Shown: positions 43,691 through 52,846 of the stretch, in pieces
Position numbering within the stretch: position 1 is the stretch's first letter
Layout of the letters: each line of letters opens with the position of its first letter
Assembly (NCBI GenBank): GCA_964478125.1
Contig: CAYZGR010000002.1
Location: 91,795-155,794 of the forward strand
From: FW021-bin31 sp964478125
Lineage (GTDB): Bacteria; Bacteroidota; Bacteroidia; Chitinophagales; Chitinophagaceae
Reading direction: 5' to 3'
Length of the DNA stretch: 64,000 nt
Program-made: the position numbers and the translations under genes
Notes under the pieces: generated by a model
Seen by the model: the letters and a program-made list of their open reading frames with translations, nothing else
The model's database searches: none
Told to the model about the DNA's origin: nothing

Positions 43691-44629
43691 TTATCCATTC
43701 ATAAAAAACAACATACTCAGGATACCGGCCAACATGATCCATTTTATCAAACTGCTGATCTTATGAAAGTGCCGCGGCTTTACCGCTTTCTTCAAGCGGA
43801 TACCCATCCCTACTAAAGGAATTTGCACCAGTAACAAAAGATAGCCCGTACTATAATACCAATGCAACAATATCATTTTGATCTGAACAAAAAGGATCAG
43901 GACAATCAATATCCCGGTAAATACAAAAGTGATATCCTTGCTCGCATTTATTCCGTAAACGATAGGCAGGGTTCTACATCCCTGCCGGCTATCCCCCTTC
44001 AGATCTTCGAGATCCTTAACCAATTCCCTTATCATGGAGATTAAGAATGCAAAGGCGCCATATAAAAGGAGGATACGTAGCAACAAATAAACTGCAGGTG
44101 CGTTAAGGGGATTTATTTCCTTATATAATTTGGGTTCATAAAATCCGACAATTAAAACGGATAAGGCCGTTAGTAAAGAGATAGCCACATTGCCAATAAC
44201 CAATTGGCGTTTATAAGCTGTTGAATAGAACCACAATAAACCCGCACAAAAGAACTGCGTAAAACCCAATGCGGGATATCCTATTTTCCATGCGATCCCG
44301 AATCCCAATCCAATACCCAATACATTAAAAATAATATGCCATGCTATGGCCCATCGCCGGCTGATCGCACGATCGATTATCACCTTCTCCGGCTTATTGA
44401 CCAGATCAATATTCACGTCAAAATAATCATTGATAATATTACCGGCAGCAGCTATAAGCACCGTTGAAAGGGATAAAAGAAAGAAAGACAATCCGGACAA
44501 GGTGGGCCGTATATCATAACGATGAAAAACAGGTATAATAACCGCATACTGCAATAAATACTGCGTGAGGAATATAAATATCAGGTTGGGATAACGAACC
44601 AGTTTTAAAAAGGCGCCGATCAATTTCAT
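43691..44629 (-). CDS. UbiA-family prenyltransferase
   Basis: 312 residues with 8-9 membrane helices. The two aspartate-rich motifs are NIINDYFDVNIDLVNKPEK (64-82, with N67 D68 and D71) and LVKDLEDLKGDSRQGCRTLP. Bacteroidota members of this group are often annotated as geranylgeranylglycerol-phosphate geranylgeranyltransferase-like and may act in quinone or polyprenyl-lipid synthesis; the substrate cannot be assigned here. It follows the Smr gene by 41 bases and precedes maf by 2 bases, so it is in the middle of a three-gene run. Confidence 0.85.
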   Translation of the reverse strand: MKLIGAFLKLVRYPNLIFIFLTQYLLQYAVIIPVFHRYDIRPTLSGLSFFLLSLSTVLIAAAGNIINDYFDVNIDLVNKPEKVIIDRAISRRWAIAWHIIFNVLGIGLGFGIAWKIGYPALGFTQFFCAGLLWFYSTAYKRQLVIGNVAISLLTALSVLIVGFYEPKLYKEINPLNAPAVYLLLRILLLYGAFAFLISMIRELVKDLEDLKGDSRQGCRTLPIVYGINASKDITFVFTGILIVLILFVQIKMILLHWYYSTGYLLLLVQIPLVGMGIRLKKAVKPRHFHKISSLIKWIMLAGILSMLFFMNG

Positions 44630-44670
44630 ATCCTGATATTTCTAATTCAATAACTTTAAGATAGTAAATA

Positions 44671-45693
44671 TTACGGGTAATCAAAAAAGATTTCCGTAGC
44701 GCCAAATCCATACCTGAAATCATATTCGTTCACAAAGCGCTTTACTTCCGGCGTTTGCTTTAGTATATCATGAACCGCCCTCTTTAAAACGCCTTTACCT
44801 ACCCCATGAATAATTACCATCGAATATTGACGATGGGCGATAGCCCGTTCGAGAGCCTGATGTAACGCTGCAAGTTGCAAAAGCAGCATATCCGAAGCCG
44901 TAAGATGCCGATAGTCATCTGTCAGCTTTTCTATATGGAGGTCTATCTCATACCGAAACTCTTCTTTTGGCTGGATACTGTCCTTTTTATATTTATAATA
45001 GCCCGCTTCCGGCTTAGGTTCCGGCAAATCCCACTGTTCCCGCCCCGTTACTTCTTTCAGCGGATATTTTTCAAATATCAAATAGCTAAACATAGCCTTT
45101 TGCTGCATATTCAATCCCGCCAACTTCTTTATAACCTGCTTGGGTCTTAATTTAAGCTTGTAGGTATATGAAGGGGCCCTTTCTGCTATCGGTTCCCGCA
45201 GTACAAAAACAAATTCAAATCGGGGCCGGTCGTTTAAATCTTCAAAAGGCAGATCTTTAAGATAATATTGCGTAAAAGGCGCTATCCCGCCTTTAATTTC
45301 AAAATCCAAACCACCGCTGAGGTATTGTTTACAATAAAATTGATATTCCAATTGGGTCTCATTCACTAAGTACAATTTTAAACTCGATACCACCTCCTCT
45401 TCAGATGAATCATAAAGCGGTAAAACAGATAAGAAAAAACCACGCTCTTTACGCCGGTTGTTTCGTTTATTTTCGATAGGCAGATCGGTCCCGGCTGTCT
45501 TTTTCCGCTTCTCGGGGCGTTTACGCATCTCTGAAAACCTTTGAAAATACGGATATTCCAATTGGTCTTCAAAAACCGGAAAATCCATTCCCCCCACCTC
45601 CACACGCACCATTCCCTCCTCCATCAATTCTATAACTACTGCTTCTTCTCCGGAATGCAATATACGAACCGTATCGCCCACCTCAAATTTCAT
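44671..45693 (-). CDS. Smr-domain protein with DUF2027
   Basis: 340 residues. The N-terminal part (KFEVGDTVRILHSGEEAVVIEL, 1-60) is a small beta barrel, followed by a basic linker, DUF2027 (about 85-220), a linker, and a C-terminal Smr domain (about 255-340) with HIEKL, the VIIHGVGKGVLKRAVHDIL nuclease motif and YGFGATEIFF. Smr domains nick nucleic acids in MutS2 and free-standing proteins; this Bacteroidota-specific form lacks MutS. It may act in RNA or DNA quality control. A -7 box (TAAATTTG) is 4 bases before the ATG, so the mRNA is probably leaderless. Confidence 0.9.
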   Translation of the reverse strand: MKFEVGDTVRILHSGEEAVVIELMEEGMVRVEVGGMDFPVFEDQLEYPYFQRFSEMRKRPEKRKKTAGTDLPIENKRNNRRKERGFFLSVLPLYDSSEEEVVSSLKLYLVNETQLEYQFYCKQYLSGGLDFEIKGGIAPFTQYYLKDLPFEDLNDRPRFEFVFVLREPIAERAPSYTYKLKLRPKQVIKKLAGLNMQQKAMFSYLIFEKYPLKEVTGREQWDLPEPKPEAGYYKYKKDSIQPKEEFRYEIDLHIEKLTDDYRHLTASDMLLLQLAALHQALERAIAHRQYSMVIIHGVGKGVLKRAVHDILKQTPEVKRFVNEYDFRYGFGATEIFFDYP

Positions 45694-45697
45694 AATG

Positions 45698-45705
45698 CAA
45701 ATTTA
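45698..45705 (-). promoter_or_regulatory. -7 promoter box 4 bases before the Smr gene
   Basis: The minus strand reads TAAATTTG, matching TAnnTTTG, only 4 bases before the start codon at 45693. It implies a leaderless transcript. Confidence 0.45.
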
Positions 45706-45755
45706 CAAAACTCCTTTCAAGGGGCTGTAATACACCAAAGATACCAGAGGCAAGC

Positions 45756-47477
45756 CTACGCTTCCTTTGAAATACGGCTGTGTTTATAGCCGTACAGGAA
45801 ATAAATCACTAACCCTATCACCAGCCAGATCAAAAAACGCAACCAATTGGTGTACCCCAATTCCGTCATCAGATAAAAACAGCTGGAAAGGCCCAGTACG
45901 GGAATGAGAGAAAGCTTCTTCAAAAAAGTTAAAACCGTCAGGACAATGGCTACTATTAAAAACAGGAAAAAAGGTAATTTATCCTTAAACACATGCCAAT
46001 CCCCATTATAATGAAATAAATTCATCAATTGATGTCGAAAAATAAGGATACCTGCAACAAACAATATGGGTACGATATATTGACCATTGATATAAGGCAA
46101 TCGGAATCGTTTTTGCCCTTTCACCGCTTCGGGATCCTCTTTGGGCAAGAGCAACACTCCTCCGCATACCAACACGAAAGCGAACAAGGTACCAATACTC
46201 GTCAGATCGGTCACTTCTGTCAGGTTCATGAACAAGGCCGGCACCGCCACTACCAGGGCCGTAATAATTGTAGAAATATAGGGCGTTTTATAGCGCCGGT
46301 GAATACGGGAAAAAGCAGGAGGCAACAGTCCGTCCCGGCTCATACTCATCCATATACGCGGCTGCCCCATTTGAAATACCAGCAATACGCTGGCGGTAGC
46401 TATAACAGCTCCGATCGAAATGATATAGCTGATCCGGCTCAGGCCTAATTTTTGGAAGACAAAGGCGAGAGGATCTTTTACCGCCAGATCCTGATAACTG
46501 ACCATCCCGGTCAACACCAACGCAATTAGTATATATAAGACCGTACAGATAATTAAAGAATAGATCATACCACGAGGCAGGTCACGCTGGGGGTTCTTAC
46601 ATTCTTCTGCAGTAGTAGAAATGGCATCAAAGCCGATATACGCAAAAAATACGGCTGAAACGCCCTTCATTACTCCTGAAAATCCATTCGGTAAAAAGGG
46701 ATGCCAGTTCTCGGGGGCCACATAAAAGAAACCCAGCACAATTACCACCAGCACGATCAGGATCTTCAGGCCCACCATTGCATTCGTAGCCCTTTTGGTT
46801 TCCTTGATTCCCACGTATACCAGATAAGAAATAATGAGGACAATACCCAATGCAGGCAGATCGGCAATAATCTTCAGCGGCCCGATGGCCGGGGCACGCG
46901 ACCAGGCATGGAAGGCGAACTGTATTCCGGGATCCAGCGAGCCCAGCGCATGGCCAGAATTTATAGCTTCCTGTGCCGTTTGAAATCCACGCCATGCCGT
47001 AAGGTAATCAGTAGAAAAGTAAGGAGGTACCCGGATCCCAAACCCGGCCAGCAGGTTGGAAAAATAGCCGCTCCATGAAATGGCTACTGCAATGTTGCCG
47101 ATAGCATATTCCATGATCAGATCCCAGCCGATGATCCAGGCTATCAACTCCCCGAAAGAGGCATAAGAATACGTATATGCGCTACCGGAAACTGGAATAC
47201 GGGAAGCAAATTCTGCATAACAGAGGGCTGAAAAGCCGCAAGTCACCGCTGTAATAACAAAAAGTATGGATACGCCCGGGCCGCCATTATAAGCAGCTTC
47301 TCCTATGGTGGAAAAAATACCCGCGCCCACAAGGGCCGCAATTCCCATTGCAGTCAGATCTTTTACACCAAGCTCTCTTTTTAAGGTGGCTGATCCTGAT
47401 TCCACACCTCCAAAGCCAGCCTCTGCATCTTTGAGTATAAGGTGGAGAGGCTTTTTTCTTAGATACTTTTTGTTCAT
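45756..47477 (-). CDS. APC-family amino acid permease (cationic amino acid type)
   Basis: 573 residues with about 13 membrane segments. APC motifs: LGVKDLTAMGIAALVGAGIFSTIGEAAYNGG (helix 1 with GAGIF), SALCYAEFASRIPVSGSAYTYSY, and AVFFAYIGFDAISTTAEE; the CAT-type C-terminus has extra helices. The N-terminus is cytoplasmic and basic (NKKYLRKKPLHL). It takes up an amino acid, probably arginine/lysine type by family, though the substrate is not certain. A single gene with its own -7 box (TACTTTTG) 20 bases upstream; it is 33 bases from the polyprenyl synthase stop. Confidence 0.9.
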   Translation of the reverse strand: MNKKYLRKKPLHLILKDAEAGFGGVESGSATLKRELGVKDLTAMGIAALVGAGIFSTIGEAAYNGGPGVSILFVITAVTCGFSALCYAEFASRIPVSGSAYTYSYASFGELIAWIIGWDLIMEYAIGNIAVAISWSGYFSNLLAGFGIRVPPYFSTDYLTAWRGFQTAQEAINSGHALGSLDPGIQFAFHAWSRAPAIGPLKIIADLPALGIVLIISYLVYVGIKETKRATNAMVGLKILIVLVVIVLGFFYVAPENWHPFLPNGFSGVMKGVSAVFFAYIGFDAISTTAEECKNPQRDLPRGMIYSLIICTVLYILIALVLTGMVSYQDLAVKDPLAFVFQKLGLSRISYIISIGAVIATASVLLVFQMGQPRIWMSMSRDGLLPPAFSRIHRRYKTPYISTIITALVVAVPALFMNLTEVTDLTSIGTLFAFVLVCGGVLLLPKEDPEAVKGQKRFRLPYINGQYIVPILFVAGILIFRHQLMNLFHYNGDWHVFKDKLPFFLFLIVAIVLTVLTFLKKLSLIPVLGLSSCFYLMTELGYTNWLRFLIWLVIGLVIYFLYGYKHSRISKEA

Positions 47478-47497
47478 TTAGAAGGGTTTGCCGCTTT

Positions 47498-47505
47498 CAA
47501 AAGTA
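47498..47505 (-). promoter_or_regulatory. -7 promoter box of the permease gene
   Basis: The minus strand reads TACTTTTG (47505-47498), matching TAnnTTTG, 20 bases before the permease ATG. Confidence 0.45.
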
Positions 47506-47510
47506 TGTGT

Positions 47511-48485
47511 TCAGGTTTCCCTGTTCAAAAGCATCTCCATGAGATCCTCCAAGCCTTTTTTACGGACGGACAGGACCTGTATCCGGTCCAAAGCCGCTCT
47601 CGCCAGGGAAATGAAATGGTCTTTTTGTTTTTGGGCCCATACATCTACTTCACAACCCCGGTAAATATCCAACATTTCTTTTACCTTTTTCTCATTGTCC
47701 ATGTTCTTCAATAAATGAGGTATTTGTTTCTTCTGATCTACAGCAACCAATTCGTAAGCCTTGATCAGAAGAAAAGTTTTTTTATTCGCTATAATATCTC
47801 CTCCTATCTGTTTTCCAAACTTTTCATAATTCCCAAAAGCATCCAGATAATCATCCTGGATCTGAAAGGCAATACCCACATTTTTTCCAAAAGCATACAG
47901 ATTTTCCAGATCCGCTCTCGTACCATCGCCAAGCATGCCTCCTATTTGAAGACTGGCAGCCAGTAATACAGAAGTCTTCAGGGTGATCATGTCCAGGTAA
48001 TCCGCCATTCTAACCTGCTCCAACGGTAATTCGGCCAGGTCCATATCCAGTTGCTGTCCTTCACAAACTTCCTTTGCCGTACGGGTAAAGACTTCCAAAA
48101 TATTTGTTATGCACTTATTCCGGATCTTGTTTAACTCATTATATGCTTCCACCAACATCACATCGCCGGCCAGCAATGCGCTGGAAGAACCGTATTGATG
48201 GTGCACCGTAGGATTTCCTCTTCTAACGGGGGCTTCATCCATAATATCGTCGTGAATAAGGGTAAAATTATGGAACAGCTCAATAGCAATGGCCGCTTTG
48301 AAAGTATCGTCCGAGATCTCTCCAAACAGCTCATTCCCCATCATGCATAAAACGGGACGAATACGTTTACCTCCAAGATTCAGCAGGTATTGAGCAGGAT
48401 CATACAAATTCCTGGGATTCTCCGGAAAAATCCGGTCAGCAAGTCGGGTTTCCAAAAGCTCCAATAAGGTTTTAAAAGATTGCAT
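47511..48485 (-). CDS. Polyprenyl diphosphate synthase
   Basis: 324 residues. It joins isopentenyl diphosphate units onto an allylic starter, giving a long-chain trans-prenyl diphosphate for menaquinone side chains or similar. First aspartate motif LIHDDIMDEAPVRRG (76-90, D79 D80 D83), second QIQDDYLDAFG (about 208-218). The length fits octaprenyl or heptaprenyl synthases, but chain length cannot be predicted reliably by eye. It is 102 bases downstream of the RNase R gene. Confidence 0.93.
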   Translation of the reverse strand: MQSFKTLLELLETRLADRIFPENPRNLYDPAQYLLNLGGKRIRPVLCMMGNELFGEISDDTFKAAIAIELFHNFTLIHDDIMDEAPVRRGNPTVHHQYGSSSALLAGDVMLVEAYNELNKIRNKCITNILEVFTRTAKEVCEGQQLDMDLAELPLEQVRMADYLDMITLKTSVLLAASLQIGGMLGDGTRADLENLYAFGKNVGIAFQIQDDYLDAFGNYEKFGKQIGGDIIANKKTFLLIKAYELVAVDQKKQIPHLLKNMDNEKKVKEMLDIYRGCEVDVWAQKQKDHFISLARAALDRIQVLSVRKKGLEDLMEMLLNRET

Positions 48486-48587
48486 ACACGCGACAAATAA
48501 TTTTGAGGATATAAAAACAACTTTGTCTCATACCAGGCTTAAAAAAATAAGCAGACAAAAAATCACAAAAAATTTCTCATCTGTGGC

Positions 48588-50606
48588 TTATGACTTACGT
48601 CTCTTTGATCCATGATCGCCGGGCTTATGATCTTTAGCATCCGTTACTAATGTATAATCCAGCTGTCTCTTTTCAAGATGGGCGGCCGCCACTTTTATTT
48701 TCACGGTATCACCCATCCTGAAAACCCTGCCCGTATGGACTCCTCTAAGGGCATAGTCCGTATCTACAAACATAAAATTGTCCAGCGCTTCCAGCTCGGT
48801 TATTGAAACCATTCCTTCACATTTCGTGTCCACAGTTTCCGCCCAGAAGCCAAAATGAGCTACCCCGCTGATCACGGCATCAAAATCTTCACCAATAAAC
48901 TGCCGCATATATTCCACCTGCTTATATTTCTGTGCCGCCCTTTCAGCCTCCATGGCCTTTCGTTCACGCTCGGAACAATGCAGGCATTTCTTTTCAAGGT
49001 TTTTATCTACAACAGGATGTTGGGCGAGACAACCGGCAAGGATCCGGTGTACCATAATATCGGGATACCGCCGTATAGGCGATGTAAAATGGCAATAATT
49101 TTCAAATCCCAAACCATAATGGCCAATATTCTCGGTGGTATAGGTGGCCTTGGACATGGTTCGAATTCCTAATTGTTCCAATACCGCCTGTTCCGGTTTG
49201 CCGGCCACTTTTTTCAACATCTCATTAAAAGAAGCAGCAATGGCCTGAGGAGTAGATACATCAAATTTATAGCCCAGCCTGGCGGCAAAAGCCACATACA
49301 TCCTTAGCTTTTCTTCATCCGGAACATCATGTACCCGATATGGGAAAGGGAGTTTCTTTTTTTGTACCTTAATGGAATCCGCATACATAGCCACCGTTTT
49401 ATTGGCCAGCAGCATGAACTCTTCAATCAGCTGATGAGCCGCTTTACTCTCTTTCAACTCAATGCCTACCGGTCTTGCATTTTCATCCAACCGGAAACGC
49501 ACCTCCACGGACGAAAAATTAATAGCCCCTTTTTTAAAACGCTCCTTCCGAAGACCGGCAGCAATTTGATGCAGAATCAGGATCTCTTTCGGGAAAAGGC
49601 CCTTTTGGGTTTCGATAACCTCCTGTACTTCTTCATAAGTAAAGCGATGGTTAGAACAAATAGCCGTCCTTCCAATCCATGATCTTTTTATTTTCCCTGA
49701 CAAAGTAATCTCAAATAATACGGAAAAGGTCAGTTTATCTTCATGAGGCCTCAAAGAGCACAGCTCATTAGATATTTTCTCCGGTAACATCGGTAGCACC
49801 CGATCTGCCAAATAAACCGAAGTAGCGCGTTCGTATGCTTCTTCATCAAGCGCGGTATCCGGTTGCACGTAATGGCTGACATCCGCGATGTGTACCCCTA
49901 TCTCAAAAACATCGGGACCGATTGATCTGAAGGAAAGGGCATCGTCGAAATCTTTGGCATCCGCAGGATCGATGGTAATTGTGAAGGTATCCCGGAGATC
50001 CCTTCGTCCGGACAACTGTTCTTCAGAAAAATCGCTCTTTAAACGATCGGCCGTCTTCATCACTTCGGGAGGAAAAGTCAACGGGAATCCGTTTTCTACC
50101 AGAATTTCCTTCATGGCCGTATCGTTCGGATCTTCCTTATCCAACAGGGCCACTACCTCTCCCGAGGGCTTTTTCTTTCCCCAGTCAATAATTTTAACCA
50201 CAGCCTTATCCCCGTCTTTAGCGTTTCCCAGGTGTCCCGCATCAATATAAATATCGGGGATGCTCTCATCGGCCGTTAAAAGGAAAGCGAAATTCTTGTT
50301 CCTTTCAATAGTCCCCGAAAAAGTAGAATTCTTTCTTTTCAAAACGCTTACCACCCTTCCCGCTTTTCGGGAACGGCTGCTGTCGCTATTCAATATCTCC
50401 ACTCTCACCTCGTCTCCATCCAGGGCCGTATTTAGATCACGGGCGGCGACTTTAACGTCCCGGTCCAGCCCTTCTACTATTACAAAACCATTACCGGAGC
50501 GGGTCACATCCAGAATACCTTTATAAACATTCGCTCCCTTCCCTGTTTTTTGTTTCTTTCTTACTTGCCTCTTTTTTCCTGAAACTCTTTTATTTCTATT
50601 CTTCAT
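48588..50606 (-). CDS. rnr: Ribonuclease R
   Basis: 672 residues. RNase R is a 3'-5' exoribonuclease of the RNB family that degrades structured RNA. Order: a very basic N-terminus (1-25, KNRNKRVSGKKRQVRKKQK), a cold-shock-like domain pair (about 25-150), the catalytic RNB domain (about 200-530) with the metal-site aspartates in TIDPADAKDFDDALSF and HIADVSHYV, GLGFENYCHFTSPIRRYPDIMVHR, then an S1 domain (FDAVISGVAHFGFWAETVDTKCEGMVSI). It is shorter than E. coli RNase R (813) through missing N- and C-terminal extensions, as is usual in this phylum. It follows the M3 peptidase by 14 bases. Confidence 0.96.
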   Translation of the reverse strand: MKNRNKRVSGKKRQVRKKQKTGKGANVYKGILDVTRSGNGFVIVEGLDRDVKVAARDLNTALDGDEVRVEILNSDSSRSRKAGRVVSVLKRKNSTFSGTIERNKNFAFLLTADESIPDIYIDAGHLGNAKDGDKAVVKIIDWGKKKPSGEVVALLDKEDPNDTAMKEILVENGFPLTFPPEVMKTADRLKSDFSEEQLSGRRDLRDTFTITIDPADAKDFDDALSFRSIGPDVFEIGVHIADVSHYVQPDTALDEEAYERATSVYLADRVLPMLPEKISNELCSLRPHEDKLTFSVLFEITLSGKIKRSWIGRTAICSNHRFTYEEVQEVIETQKGLFPKEILILHQIAAGLRKERFKKGAINFSSVEVRFRLDENARPVGIELKESKAAHQLIEEFMLLANKTVAMYADSIKVQKKKLPFPYRVHDVPDEEKLRMYVAFAARLGYKFDVSTPQAIAASFNEMLKKVAGKPEQAVLEQLGIRTMSKATYTTENIGHYGLGFENYCHFTSPIRRYPDIMVHRILAGCLAQHPVVDKNLEKKCLHCSERERKAMEAERAAQKYKQVEYMRQFIGEDFDAVISGVAHFGFWAETVDTKCEGMVSITELEALDNFMFVDTDYALRGVHTGRVFRMGDTVKIKVAAAHLEKRQLDYTLVTDAKDHKPGDHGSKRRKS

Positions 50607-50620
50607 ATTTTGTATACTAT

Positions 50621-52744
50621 CTAATCCAATCCCCGGGCTTTCAACATAGGCTCAATCCGGGGTTCATGACCTGTAAAATCGCGGAACATCTTCCCGAGAT
50701 CTTCCGTGTTTCCGCGCGATAAGATCATATCCCGGAAACGCTGTCCATTCTCTCTCGTCAGGCCGCCATGCGCTTCAAACCAGGCAAAAGCATCATCATC
50801 CAACATCTCTGTCCAGAGATATGCATAATATCCGGCAGCATAACCATTTCCCCAGATATGCATAAAATAGCTGGAGCGATAACGTGGAGGGATCTGTTGT
50901 AGGTAGACCCTTCTTGCTTTCAGGGATTTTAATTCAAAAGTATCCACATCTTGTACATTCTCCGAAGCAGGCAGGGTATGCCACTGCATATCTAAAGCAG
51001 CAGCAGCGAGCAGCTCGGTTAAAAGATATCCCTGATTAAAGTGTGCAGATTCTTTGATCTTTTCCACCCATTCTTCGGGCATGGGTTCTCCTGTTTTATA
51101 ATGAATGGCATAGTGCCTAAATACATCGGGATCAAGGGCCCAGTGCTCGTTAAACTGCGAGGGGAACTCGACGAAATCCCTGGCTACATTAGTACCGGAA
51201 AGACTCGGATATTCCTCATCTGCAAAAAAGCCGTGCAAGGCATGCCCAAATTCATGAAACATGGTCGTCACATCATCAAAAGTGAGCAATGCAGGCTCTC
51301 CTTCAGCCGGCTTCGCAAAATTAGCCACGTTATAAATAACCGGCTTTTTGTTTAACAGTCTGGATTGCGTTACCAGATTACTCATCCAGGCGCCTCCCCC
51401 CTTATTATCTCTTTTAAAATAATCACAATAGAAAAGACCGAGTGAGCTGCTGTCTTTATCAAATACCTCAAAAACCCGGACATCATCCTGCCATACCGGC
51501 AGATCGTGACGTTCTTTAAAATAAATACCGTAAAGCCGGTTGGCAGCATAAAAAACGCCTTTCTCCAGCACATTATTTAATTCAAAATAAGGTTTTATGG
51601 AATCGGTATTCAGATCATATTTTTTCTTCCGGATGATCTCGGCATAATAATTCCAGTCTGAAGGCAGCAGTTTAAAACTACCATTTTCGTCATCAATGAT
51701 CTTTTGCAATTCTGCAGCTTCTTCTTTGGCCTTGACTGTTGCCGGACCAATCAGTCTATCCAGAAAATCATTTACGGCTTTGGGGGTCTTGGCCATCTGA
51801 TTGGTCAATTTCCATGCCGCATAATTTGGGAATCCCAGCAACCGGGCCTTTTCAGCCCGTACATGTGCCAGTTCCATGATCGTTTTGCGGGTATCATCGG
51901 AATCTCCCTTCTCTGCCCTGGTCCAGGAATGTTGAAAAAGCCTAATACGCGTTTCGCGATTATCAAGGCTTTGTAACAAGGGCTGCTGCGTGGTATTTTG
52001 CAGGGGCAACACCCACCGGTCTGGAAGTCCCCGATCCGTTGCATTCTGTTTTGCTGTTTTCAGCTGTCCTACGGAAAGCCCTTCCAGGACCGCCGTATCA
52101 TCCACTATCAGTGCGCCCGCTTTTGTGGCGGCTAACAGTTTATTAGTAAACTGGGTACTTAATTTTGCAGCCTTTTTATTCAGTTCCTTTAGCCGGGCCT
52201 TATCCTCATCAGATAAATTCGCTCCTGCACGGATGAAATGATTATAATAGTATTCTGACAGTTTCAATGATTCGGAATCCAATCCCAGGCGCTCACGCTT
52301 CTCATAGATGGTTTTTACCCGTTGAAATAGCCTGGCATTTAAATAAATGGCATCAAAATGAGCAGCCAGTCTTGGAGAAACATCTTCCTCCGCCTTTTGT
52401 AATTCCGGATTGGTATTGGCGCTGGTTAATATGCCAAAAACCTGTTGAACCCGTTCCAGCATCTGCCCGCTTTTTTCCATCGCCACCAGCGTATTCTCAA
52501 AAGTAGGGACTGCCGTATCATTAGCAATTCTTTCAATCTCTTTCAGATGGATCTTCATGGCAGAATCAAAGGCAGGAACAAAATCAGAAGTTTTGATCTT
52601 ATCAAAGGCAGGGGCTTCAAAGGGTAATGTACTGGACGTCATAAGTGGATTTTCATGATGTGTGGAATCTTTATTTCCGCCCTTGTTACAAGAGGCCATG
52701 GCCAGCAAGGCAAGAACTGCGATTCCCGCGTTCTTAAGCATCAT
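50621..52744 (-). CDS. M3-family peptidyl-dipeptidase lipoprotein (Dcp-like)
   Basis: 707 residues. The N-terminus is a lipoprotein signal with lipobox MASC (Cys19), so the enzyme sits in the periplasm or on the outer membrane, unlike cytoplasmic E. coli Dcp. The zinc site is HEFGH (497-501) with a downstream glutamate in EFPSQFNEHW. Family motifs GGGAWMSNLVTQSR and YRSSYFMHIWGNGYAAGYYAYLWTEMLDDDAF are clear. It removes C-terminal dipeptides from peptides, probably in nutrient peptide breakdown. Upstream, 102 bases separate it from the divergent icd gene. Confidence 0.94.
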   Translation of the reverse strand: MMLKNAGIAVLALLAMASCNKGGNKDSTHHENPLMTSSTLPFEAPAFDKIKTSDFVPAFDSAMKIHLKEIERIANDTAVPTFENTLVAMEKSGQMLERVQQVFGILTSANTNPELQKAEEDVSPRLAAHFDAIYLNARLFQRVKTIYEKRERLGLDSESLKLSEYYYNHFIRAGANLSDEDKARLKELNKKAAKLSTQFTNKLLAATKAGALIVDDTAVLEGLSVGQLKTAKQNATDRGLPDRWVLPLQNTTQQPLLQSLDNRETRIRLFQHSWTRAEKGDSDDTRKTIMELAHVRAEKARLLGFPNYAAWKLTNQMAKTPKAVNDFLDRLIGPATVKAKEEAAELQKIIDDENGSFKLLPSDWNYYAEIIRKKKYDLNTDSIKPYFELNNVLEKGVFYAANRLYGIYFKERHDLPVWQDDVRVFEVFDKDSSSLGLFYCDYFKRDNKGGGAWMSNLVTQSRLLNKKPVIYNVANFAKPAEGEPALLTFDDVTTMFHEFGHALHGFFADEEYPSLSGTNVARDFVEFPSQFNEHWALDPDVFRHYAIHYKTGEPMPEEWVEKIKESAHFNQGYLLTELLAAAALDMQWHTLPASENVQDVDTFELKSLKARRVYLQQIPPRYRSSYFMHIWGNGYAAGYYAYLWTEMLDDDAFAWFEAHGGLTRENGQRFRDMILSRGNTEDLGKMFRDFTGHEPRIEPMLKARGLD

Positions 52745-52811
52745 ATCGTTGGTTTTGGTGGGTCATTGATTTATGAAATATCATAGATTCGGGCAAGTTA
52801 CACATAATCTG

Positions 52812-52819
52812 TATTTTTG
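52812..52819 (+). promoter_or_regulatory. -7 promoter box of the first icd gene
   Basis: TATTTTTG, matching TAnnTTTG. It overlaps an in-frame TTG at 52817, which therefore cannot be the start codon and supports the GTG at 52847. Confidence 0.5.
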
Positions 52820-52846
52820 CGTCACTTTAAACCAATAAATACCCAG

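Noticed and set aside
52817..52846. TTG start 30 bases upstream of the chosen icd start
   Set aside because: It lies within the -7 box TATTTTTG and would precede transcription start.
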